In this document: piece after piece, positions 34,201 through 44,240 of the stretch
Layout of the letters: the number at the start of each line of letters is the position of its first letter
How positions within the stretch are numbered: position 1 is the stretch's first letter
Notes under the pieces: generated by a model
Told to the model about the DNA's origin: nothing
The model's input: the letters and a program-made list of their open reading frames with translations, nothing else
Databases searched by the model: none
Source: Fomitopsis serialis
Lineage: Eukaryota; Basidiomycota; Agaricomycetes; Polyporales; Fomitopsidaceae
DNA length: 54,020 nucleotides
Assembly (NCBI RefSeq): GCF_022376445.1
Contig: NW_025955229.1
Location: 1-54,020 of the forward strand
Direction of reading: 5' to 3'
Program-made: the position numbers and the translations under genes

Positions 34201-35365
34201 CCTTTGAGCTTGTTCAGCTGCCTCCCGGACGCAAAGCCATTGGTTCCCGGTGGGTTTCCCGCGTCAAGCGCAATGCTGACGGCTCAATTGAGCGGTACAA
34301 GGGCCGCCTCGTCGCCAAAGGCTTCTCCCAGCGTCCTGGCTTCAACTACAACAAAACCTTTGTTCCTACGCCGAAGTGGGCGTAGATTCGAGCCATTCTT
34401 GTGCTTGCAGCCCTGGATGACCTCGAGCTCGAGTCTGTGTACATCTCCTCAGCCTATCTAAACGGCGAGCTGAAGGAGGAGGTGTACATGCCGCAGCCAG
34501 AGGGCTTTGAGCAGAAAACTCCGAATTGGGTGTGGCGTCTTCTGAAGGCCCTCTACAGTCTGAAGCAGGCTGAATGATGCTGGCATGAGAAGCTGCACGA
34601 GGTACTCATAGAACTCGGATTTTCGTGGCTGATCTGTGAGCACAGTGTCTGGGTCTACCTTCGAGATACTCCGCGCATCATCATCCCTGTCTTTGACCAT
34701 TGCAGCGAAGTCGAAAACCGTGATTCAGCGCATCAAGGACGACCTTTGTACGCACCTCAAGCTCAGGGACCTTGGGTCGATGTCCTGGCTCCTAGGAGTC
34801 AAGATTGAGCGCGATAGAGCGAAGCATTCACTTTCAATTTTGCAGCAGCAGTACGCTCTCGACGTCCTGGAGCGCTATGGCTTCGCAAACTGCAACCCTG
34901 TGGGCACCCCGATGGAGCCTGGCCTTCGTCTCAGGGCAGACATGGCTCCCAAGACGTCGTCCGAGGTCAGGGAGATGCAGAACATCCCATATGATGGGCT
35001 GTGGGTTCGCTTTTCTACCTTGCTGAGGCAACTCGTCCAGACATCGCACACACTGTGGGCAACCTGGTGTGTTTTACAAAGAACCCTGGCATGACGCACT
35101 GGAAAGCAGTCAAGCACCTCTTCTGATACATCAAGGGCACCCTCAACTACAAGCTCACCTACTCCCCTTCGTCCGATTCCGAGATTTTTGCCTCCTACAC
35201 CGACGCTGACCACGCTGGCTGCCCTGACACCGGTCGATCCACCTCTGGATATGTCGTTGAAATGGGTACAGGTGCGATTTCGTGGTCCAGTCGTCTTCAG
35301 ACCATTGTGGCGCTCTCTACGACGGAGGCAGAGTTTGTTGCAGCGGTCTCAGCAGGCCAGGAAAT
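31246..35365 (+). pseudogene. Ty1/copia gag-pol, decayed and 3' truncated
   Basis: In order: Gag from an ATG at 31,246, changing frame before 31,422; a zinc knuckle CAFCARSGHSEEQC near 31,910; protease DTGAS near 32,196; the pre-integrase block with LWHQCCSHVN near 32,611; integrase with NDKGVEY and CVAEQANRT; reverse transcriptase from [10 protein letters not shown] through [12 protein letters not shown] to VWRLLKALYSLKQA; and RNase H with DHAGCPDTGRSTSGY. This copia order (integrase before reverse transcriptase) is clear. Damage includes a frameshift near 32,817, the first integrase Asp replaced by Asn (32,808-32,810), a 41-bp tandem duplication, TGA for CGA at 34,575 and 35,124, a TAG at 34,383, and loss of the catalytic VDD. 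The element ends at 35,365, within the RNase H coding region, where copy C begins. Confidence 0.9.
34096..34177 (+). repeat. 41-bp tandem duplication in copia reverse transcriptase
   Basis: GACGAGCAAGAGAAGTGGCT and GATGAGCAAGAGAAGTCGCT start exactly 41 bases apart, and both run to CAGGACGAAA. Because 41 is not a multiple of three, it breaks the frame just before the conserved [11 protein letters not shown] block. Three or so differences between the units show that it is not brand new. Confidence 0.85.
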
Positions 35366-36491
35366 TACGATCCCTGAGGTACGAAGGTATCGTTCTTATG
35401 ATGGACCACCATGAAACGCCTTAGTGATTCCTCCGGAATGGCAGTTTGTTCCCACAGTGCACGTGACTTGCAGCCACCCCGATAAGCAGAGATAAGTAAC
35501 TGTTAGTATGGGTTGCTTATCTGAGTCTGAAATTTCAGACTCCCAGACGACGCAACTTGGACCAACAGATACAAACAAATGCAGTGGCTAAGTGCTCTGT
35601 TATGCATATGAGGCCCATGAAACACCTTAGCAGTTCCCCCAATAAGGAAACTGGTGAACATATCATGTGACTAGCAGCCTGGCAGCTCACTGCTGCAAGC
35701 ACTCACACATTGGAGACCACTTGTAGTCACAGTTAGTAACAAATCATAGTCCACATAGTATGCTCATCTGATAGCCCTTCATTCAGAGAGTATACAGAAA
35801 TTCTATTTAGTGTATACAGTGGCTGGCTAACCCAGGAAATGCAAAATAAAAAATGCACATGTGCCTTTGCAGATTTAAAGTGCCTGTTTATGACTCATGT
35901 GTACACTGTAATGTATATGTGTGGTTTGGACACTGTGGGCTGTTCAGTAGCTTCTATAATATTGGTAATAAGGACTACAATGGGTAATCTGAGCATCTAT
36001 TGCCATAGTATGGCTTTTGTATACAATGTGATAGCAACCATTGCAGCTCAGAGCAATCATACACTTGTATCTGATGTGTCTTTATATTTCATAGATTTTC
36101 TGCATTTTTCTGAGCCCTGCATGCCCCTGTTTGTGTTGGATTCTTCTTTGGGAAGGTCACATACTCCATATGGTAATTATCCAGCCACTGGCTTTCTGTT
36201 GCACATAGACACAGACTAGGTATACATATATGCATCTGTACTTACACTATCATCTTATGGGGATGTCCACTACATGAGTAGCTCCTAGAGTGGTGTAGCA
36301 GGCCTATATGAATAAACTCACTGAGGTAACAGCAACAATCCTACCAGGTTATTGGGAATGCTATGTTATCTGATGTCAAAATTATGGCATAGACAGCTTC
36401 AATCACATTCCCTGGTCCATCTCCAATATTCTCTGATTTTTCCGCTTTTTCCTGGGTCTAAATAAGCCCATATAAGCACAGTAATAGTCCG

Positions 36492-36590
36492 CACTTACAT
36501 CGCTTACTAAGCGCCAATGAAGCGCCCACATGCCGTTTGGAGGTGCATCCGTGCGGAAATTGGGCACGGTTGCACCTCCGAACGGCATGA
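36492..36590 (+). repeat. CpG-retaining hairpin module, type 2 (in copy C)
   Basis: The leader GCACTTACATCGCTTACTAA and the TGCCGTTTGGAGGTGCA hairpin are the exact inverse of 13,283-13,381 in copy A. Confidence 0.75.
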
Positions 36591-37661
36591 GAGAGATGCC
36601 GAGCTGCTCTGATTGGTGCTACAGCCCCTTTTCTGCCCTAATCAGGCAGGCTGCCGAGGTTTTGGGCTGAGTTTGAATTCCAGCCACAGGCTCATTAGTG
36701 GCACTGTATCTCCTGCACTGTGACCTCAATAAAATGCGTAAAATCCCCCAAATATTCTACAAGATAGGTATAATGTCATAGAGTATATAGCTGCTGTGAC
36801 TTGCCCATTACCTTCAGTGATTATGGCACAATTCACACAATAAAAAAACACACAAATGCCTCTGTGCACATGAATGCATCCCTTTTCACCCTCAAAGTGA
36901 CTCTTTTGAAGCCTGTAGACTGCCCATAGATTCTGTATGTCTTTATGACATCTGAAACCTGCCATAAAGGGTAGCTAACCTTCCCCAAATGGTAATTTCC
37001 ATGCAGCTGGTCATTCTGGGCTCAGAAAATGCAGATAAAACCAGGGAATATTCTGTGCAATTGGAATCAGCCATAGTACCTGCTGTATGTAAGATATTAA
37101 TCCAGTTTAGCACCCCCAGAGGCTACAACTAGTGTGACTTGCCCATATCCAAAATCCAGACAACAGAGAAACACACATACCTCTGTAGACATGATTTGGT
37201 GGCATTTGACTGGGATACAATGACTGAACTATGATCAATTGTTTTATATCTAGTAAGCTCACCTAATTTACCTTCATGCAGAGTGTCTTTCATGTTTAAT
37301 TGAGAGAAGCAGTTGAATGAGTAGCAAAATGCTAATATAAAAAACAGAAGTGACACTGTGAGCATGAATTTGTTCTGTTGCATTCGAAACACATGACATA
37401 TGACTTGTATGGCCATGTACATAGTTTCCAACACATTGATGTCGCTGGAACATACACAGCAGTGCTATGAATGGAGAAATATTGTCATAACATGCATATG
37501 TTAGTGTCCCAGCACTGAATGACCATATAGGGCAATCATCTCTACTTGTTAATATGCTCAGGCATGTTCAACAGATCTCCTGGAATATTACCAGATTTTA
37601 ATGCACTTTTCTGAGCCTAAAACAAGTGAGTTTTGCTGCAGTAACAGTGTGCACTTACATC

Positions 37662-38109
37662 CAGTGTTGTTATGACCCATGACCGCGGTCTGACCAAGGT
37701 CAAGCAGGGTCTGACCAAGGTCATGTTGACCGCGGTCAAGGTCAATCCTGTGAATTGTCTTCTGATGACTAAGCTTGTCGGTCAATAGCGACGATAGGCT
37801 CATCGCTGAGGCTCACTTCAAATCAGAGACAACAAAAACAGTTAGCAGAGTATGTGTGACTATCGAGACAGAGCTACGGATTTTATCTAGCATCCGCTCC
37901 ATGGAAACAATATTTTACTGATTTTCGTAGCTTTGAGTCTGGGTGTGGGCGCGTTGTGTTGCGTCGATCTAGCAATCTAGCTCACGTGTTTGCTGTCATC
38001 ACACATTGACTGACTGCGGTCAACGAGGTCATGACCTGGGTCTGACTGGGGTCATGCCTTTGACCCCGGTCAACGGTCAATGGGGTCATGGGTGACCCTA
38101 ACAACACTG
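37662..38109. mobile_element. Non-autonomous hAT-like element, 448 bp, in copy C
   Basis: It has CAGTGTTGTTA termini and an 8-bp duplication CTTACATC (37,654-37,661 and 38,110-38,117). It is at the same site as, and the same length as, the insertion in copy A, but inverted with its host. The shared site shows that the two are one insertion event copied with the surrounding repeat. Confidence 0.9.
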
Positions 38110-38186
38110 CTTACATCACTTACTAAGCGCCCATTGCCAAAGCGGAGTCGTCGACAGGCCGGAATTCTGGCCTGTCAACGACTCTG
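38110..38186 (+). repeat. CpG-retaining hairpin module, type 1 (in copy C)
   Basis: The leader reads CTTACATCACTTACTAAGCG, with CACTT as in copy A, not CGCTT as in B. It is followed by the 40-nt palindrome at about 38,147-38,186. This tract of identity between A and B is where copy C switches from A-like to B-like. Confidence 0.75.
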
Positions 38187-38218
38187 GTCACTCAAAAGGG
38201 ATTTTGGAGCACTCCCAT

Positions 38219-39083
38219 GGATGGTCGGCCATCCCACAGAATGACATTGAAATAAGGTTTGACAGGAGACAGGGAACATTTTGATTGACAGATTATGGCA
38301 GCAATATGGCAGCGAGGAGGGTGGACACTGCTCAGCCTTGCTGTCACTCAAAATGGATAGTGACTGAGCAGTGAGCAGTGTGTGACTGTGTGACTAAGGG
38401 TACAAACCATTACTTATTCAGTCCGTATGTTATAAGAGCTTTAGCCTGTGCATAAATGATGCATGTCCTTGCAAAAACACCATTGAGGGGTACTCAATTG
38501 AACTGGCAAGGCCGACGCACGGGCTGTGTCAAAGTGCAGAACACAGCATTGCCCTAAACAGGCAATTGCGAGCGCCAAGGGACTTAGGCGGGACACAGTG
38601 GAAAGACACAAAAAAGTAGACAAAGTATGTATGCACACTAGGATTTAAACCCACGACCGGGACACAGCAGCACAACACTGCTAACCAATCAACCACAAGG
38701 GGCATTGCTAGAAGTGGAATTAGACTTTATAGGTACCGTTCAATAGGCGCCGTACAAGAGCATGTAACAGTACTACTTACTACTTTGGCTTATTTGTACC
38801 CCCACTCATAGACGAGCCACACTAGCAACCATGTACTAAATGCTCTGTACATACATTTACAAACATTGTGAGTATTAGGTAGGGATGTAGTACATATGGT
38901 GATGCGCAGCGAGCGCATCAGTGAGGTCACAATAGTGACAGTCACTGTGAACAGCGGCACTGATGGGCAGTGACAGCCTGACAGGCCAATGACAACGGCA
39001 TTGACAGCGAAGCGGAAGACGGGTGTTAGCACGCACAGACGGGCCAGCCCGGTGACGTCATTCTGTGGGACGGCCAGCTAGCC
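38219..39083. mobile_element. 865-bp inverted-repeat element in copy C
   Basis: CACTCCCAT flanks both sides (38,210-38,218 and 39,084-39,092). It has the same length and site as 16,807-17,671 in copy B, with one substitution noticed. It includes the minus-strand tRNA-like stretch at about 38,638-38,705. Confidence 0.85.
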
Positions 39084-42000
39084 CACTCCCATTGACTGAA
39101 ATGCTGACAAATGTTCCCTTTTAAAGTAATCTTTCAGTCTCAGCTCTTCATGCCGAGTTTTTTGATGGCTTCAAGCCACACTAACTGAGCTCTTACTGGA
39201 ACCCCATTAAATGCGGAAAAATCCTAAAATATTGCTTCTCCATGGAATGCCCCTTGAGTACTGACAGGGGTGCCCAGATTAGGTGTTCTTGTTGTTTTTC
39301 ACAGAGTACTGACCTTGGCAAGTGATACTGGGGATATAAGCAAATGTTGGTGTGTGTATGATGCTTGTACAAGACAGTTCCACATGTATGCATTCTGTGA
39401 GGTGGGGGATATCAAACATACAAAACTGCCATATATGGTTAGTCCCCTGCCCATTTGGGAAGTTAGCCATGCATGGCCTCTACTGGATAAATAGCAGGAA
39501 AATCAGAGACAAATTAGATAGTACTATGGATTTGTATTGGGTTGACTGTTGAGGCCATATGGCAGAAAACATGTAATAATGCTGAGTTTTCCATGCATAG
39601 CCTGATACAAGCCACTCTTTCAATGAGTCTTGGTCCATCTTGTAAGCACCATTATCACCTGGAATTCTCAGGGACTGGCAGCTCCAGACAGGATCCTAGG
39701 CTATTCTGTTCAGTTCAACTCTTCAATAGGCCCTGCAAAGGCAGGCTATTGGGCTGAGTTTGAAAGCAAGCCCAAGCTCATTAGTGACACTGTATTTGCT
39801 GTGCTATGGTCTCCCAAAAAACAGTTGGGAATATTGCCAGTCATGTATATAATGTCAGAGAGGATGTACATAGTATGCCTTCCCATGGATTCATATAAAC
39901 ATGGCACCCACCATTCACAAAGCAAAATAAAATACATATTCCTCTGTACACACTGGTTCTTTCACTTTGTTTGTGTTTCCTGTGATGCTTGCCAACTGCC
40001 TATGGATTGTGTGGCTATATGAGACCTGAATGAAACCTGCCATATGTGGTACCTGACCTTCTCAAAATGGAAAGTCCGAGTTATCTGCTGTGTCTGGGCT
40101 CAGAAAATGCGGATAAAACAAGGGAATATTCTGTATGATTCCACTCACCTTGTACTGCTTGCTATAAGTATTGATTGGCTCATGTCTAAACCCTTTGGCA
40201 GGCAATGGCATATGCAGAAAATGGTGAACACCTGTGGCACAAAGGCCACAGTTAATGCTGAGTATGTTCATAATATTGGCTCTGTCTCACATGTGAATGG
40301 CATAGCTATCAATATTATGGGTTCACAGAGCTTTATGACACTGTACTGATCCTAGAAAGTGATAGAAAGACATTGTACAAGTTGTGTTGTGCATCTACTA
40401 CTGTTGCTAGAAAGTCTATAGGCTAGCAATGTCATAAAGTAGGGACACCACACATAGGTGATCAAATGCTTTGATGGTCTCTGCAATGCTAGATAAATGG
40501 TAGGAAATGAGATAAAATCAGATGATCCCATGACATCATATTGTGCTGACTGTTGTAGGCCAATGCATGACAGTACATCTCAGATGTGCTAATGCAGAGT
40601 TCACAGCCTGATGTCTGCAGCTCTATTGTCCCAGTCCAGTATAAGCATGTCTTTGACTGATTGTATCAATATGAAGCAGTGCCAATTATACAGTATGATG
40701 GTGCTATGCTTGGTTGTTAATTGCTCATATAATTTTTGCCTGGAGCATATCTAATGTCTGTATGCACTACCATCATCCTATTCTCATGCAATGGCCCTTG
40801 GTATGTGAAGATAGAATAGGCAGCTCTTGGTTTGTTCATATGGGAAAAAATGTATTGACAGTGGTGTCTGTTAGTGCAATGTCTACTATCACTCATATTG
40901 CAGTGTATGCTGTGATTTCTTCCTGATTGGGCTCAGAAGAAGTCATGGTTGCCATGGAAATAATGCAGACTTGCATTGCTTACTAAGCAACAGTGAAGAG
41001 GCCATATTACAATGGACTTCTGAGCCAATATATGGCTGTCCTTTTATGGATCTCTAGTCAACAATATGACTTTGGGAGTACTCTCATTTCTGCAGCTGTT
41101 TCCTTTTACATGTGATGATGAAATATCAGCTACTCATGTTGGGTCCTTTCATGTTATATGGAAAGTGGAAATATAACACTTTAGACCCAGGTGTGAACAT
41201 GTGTGATATTTGAACAGCATTGATATGTGGCAGTGTGCCTACCAGTACACCATTTGGCAGTTGATCCTGGGTGGTATCTGCCATGCCCAAGGAATGTCAA
41301 CATGAAAAATATAGTGTGTAATCCAAATATAGTACCATACATTGTATGTGCACACAAAATAATGAACAGTCAGCCAGAAAATGACACTGGTGATTATCTT
41401 GGGAGTATGTCTGAAGATATAGAAATCCTTGGACTTATGATCAGAGAGCATGACCATTGATAGTAGGCATTACTAGAATACCCAGGAAAGGCCCATATGC
41501 AAGTCTTAGTATGCAGTCTGTTGTTAGGGACAAGGCATTGAAACCCCTTTTTCTACAAGAAATTCCATAGATATGGTCTTTGAATAGGGTAGGCAGCAGG
41601 AATTGTTATCACTCCTGGGCTTTGTTATCTTTATTCTAGATCCTTTTAATGGACTTCATTTGGGGTTCACAATGCTTTCTGACCAGATTTCAGTGATCTT
41701 TTGTTCCCACATTGTTATTCTTTGTGGCACCTATTGGTGTATGTTCTGACTGGACTATTACTATGTTTCTAGTGGTCTCCTTAGACCCCTTGTGAAAGAT
41801 ATTACTGGGGTTCTATTAGCTCAGACTATGTTATCTATTGATATATTATCCCAGCTGGCAGGCAATCTATGAGTGACTAGTGTTCATAAGGCTGTGCTAG
41901 TGTTTCAGGACAACATGCAAGTGGTGTGTCATGAATCACAGAGCACATCCTTGATGATCAGTGAGAATTATTGGCACATCTACCCTTGCCTTACAATGAG

Positions 42001-43066
42001 CCTGTGAGCTTATTGTGCATCTTGAATGGCCTTGGAAAGTGGTGTACTGAGTCTTCTACTATTTTGTAGGATTCTATGAAGTATTTTATGTAGCTAAAAG
42101 GCTGTGCATAAATGCACAAAAGGAGCATCCCTCTGAGCAAGTCCAAACATTTATCTCATCTACCACTTGCTTCTGTACTCTTATGCCAGTGTACCTTCAA
42201 TCCATCAGTGATCAATCCTGCCCATGACTCTATCAGTCTTGATGGCACTTACTATGGTGATACATTGCTTCACATTGTACTACATGAGCCCATTACTATT
42301 GACTCAGGAGCTGAGCTCCAATCCAGTAACATACCTTAGTATGGCTTTGTACTACTGGTCAGTGTTTGGTAACTGTTCACTTATGGTGAGAGCAAACTGC
42401 ACATTCTTTGGTTGTATTCCTTGTATAACACATCAATTCTTGACAGGCCTTTTTCAGAATTCCTTACTGGTATACTTCTCCTCTGTATATTGGTTCCATC
42501 CTCCACTGTTGATTGGTTTGTACTTGGGGAAGTACTGTTAACAATCTACTGTAATACATCCTTTGGTATCAGAATTTCTCAGATCAAGGGCTAATACTTG
42601 TACAACAGCACTGACAGCAAGTCCCAACTGAGTAGTGGTTACTGTAGTCAACCCCCCAGATTCCCCTTCCTTGAGTTCTAGTTGATCTAGAGGATCTCCT
42701 TACTTCTTTGCAACATTCCCAAGCTATTTGCTCTATGTTACTATCAATACAAACCAGTAACACTGCTCATTAGTATTCAGATCATATTGATAAGCAACTT
42801 GGCAATTTACCAAGTAAGAAACAGATCCATAATGTCTGTTGCTCATGATTGCAAGCTGTGATCCTCATATTACAACAACCTAATAAATTAGCAGGCTACT
42901 CTGAAGTGCAAAATGTGGAAGATATGTCAGTACTCTATGCATAGACAATATACTAGCAGTCTTGCCAAGCATGACTTCTGATGCGGGCAGCATGAAGTTG
43001 TTCATAAATTGACATATCTCCTACAAAAGGGATCGTACTGCCAGCTATGGCCCTCTCCCCAGCAAG

Positions 43067-43376
43067 TGTTGAAACCATCCTCACGGCTCTCCGCAATCAT
43101 TGACTCTACTGCTCTCCCAAGAAAACTGACCTCTTCTGCACGGATCTCACATTCCTCGGACACCACATCTCTCGCACCGGCATCGAAGCTGACGGTACCA
43201 AAGTCGACAAAATCCTCTCCTGGCCAACACCTCGCTCCGCTTCCGATGTGCACTTGCATTCTTAGGGCTTGTACGCTACATCTCCAGCTTTCTCCCTTCT
43301 CTGGCAACCCACACCGCTCTGCTCACTCCGCTCATGACAAAAGAAGCTGAAAAGGAGTTTCTCTGGGTGGAACACT
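43067..43376 (+). pseudogene. Ty3/gypsy reverse transcriptase fragment
   Basis: About 100 codons cover the end of the reverse transcriptase fingers and the connection region: VETILTAL, then LTFLGHHISRTGIEADGTKV, ILSWPTPRSASDV, and, after a one-base frameshift near 43,253, LAFLGLVRYISSFLPSL. This FLGHxIS...GI..D..KV..I..WP.P pattern is diagnostic of Ty3/gypsy pol. A stop interrupts it near 43,102. It starts directly after the 38-bp motif of copy C and ends near FLWVEH, where CACTGCCGGGC begins unrelated sequence. Both ends are breakpoints. Confidence 0.8.
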
Positions 43377-44240
43377 GCCGGGCTTGTCCGGCAGTGTACA
43401 CTCAATGGATTGGCCGAGCTGTGTGAGATGAGGTTGTATTGAAAAAGCGGAGCGAGTACTCGTAGAGCGGAAGTAGGAAGTAGAAGACGGAAGCAAAAGA
43501 CAAACTCCCCTAATCGGGAAGAGCGCGGAAGCAGAATTGTGTCCGCATGTAAACATGCGTACACACTGGACGAATATGGTAAGTACAGATCGTGCTAAGC
43601 CACCAGTAGCTGGCAGAGTCATGTATGAAACCCGGTGACTACCACAAACAGGTCATACATGAATCGTGGTGACTACTGTGCGCCTTCATATATGAAGGCA
43701 CAGTAGTCACCGTAGCCGGTGCTCCGCTCGCTACCCGAAAGGGCAGCTGCCCTTTAGGGACAGCCAGCGCCGGGGAGAGCTCACGGCGGCGGCCCTACCC
43801 AAAATAGGTGCTATCGCGTGCTCTCCCAATTTGGGACCCATCGGGCAAACACAATTGCGATGTGTGATCAGCGAGATCTGACGTGTTCTGGAGCTAGGTA
43901 CAGTGCCACATATAGAGCTTTGTTTGGCACCGTCGTGCCTAGATAGTTTGTATCGAGATTCGACAGATGAGCAGCATGTATGTCGTGCATCATGACATAC
44001 ATGCTGCATGTCGCGCTCCACAACATACACTTAGCAATTCGTTCGCCACGATGGTCAATCACTATGTACTCCATGTCTTGATGTGGTTCGCACGAGAATA
44101 ATATAGTGGTGGCCCTCCCAAAGTGGTATGTTGAGGGCCCCGACAAATCATCAGGCTCGGCCGAATGCAGCAAATGTAAAATCCGTTATTCATGCACAAT
44201 ATCGACAATATACTAAGCACCACAGGCAGACAAGATCACC
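43377..44240. other. Interval with hairpins, no gene recognised
   Basis: CACTGCCGGGCTTGTCCGGCAGTG at 43,375-43,398 is an inverted repeat. A 44-nt near-perfect palindrome at 43,668-43,711 has arms GGTGACTACTGTG and CACAGTAGTCACC around CCTTCATATATGAAGG. These may be transposon tips. The part from about 44,000 to 44,240 is presumably the 3' untranslated region of the minus-strand KDZ gene. No conserved protein was seen. Confidence 0.45.

Larger units (their letters stand above)
35366..43037 (+). mobile_element. 7-kb repeat, copy C (complete, chimeric)
   Basis: It runs 7,672 bp from TACGATCCCTGAGGTACG to AGGGATCGTA, then to 43,066 with the end motif. Positions 35,366 to about 38,130 match copy A (inverted) almost base for base, including the hAT insertion. 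Positions from about 38,210 to 42,757 match copy B almost base for base, including the 865-bp insertion; differences seen include one extra A near 40,850 and one substitution at about 38,993. Outside the young insertions and hairpins it is CpG-depleted. It has no recognisable gene. The left flank is copia and the right flank is gypsy, without a target duplication. Confidence 0.9.
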
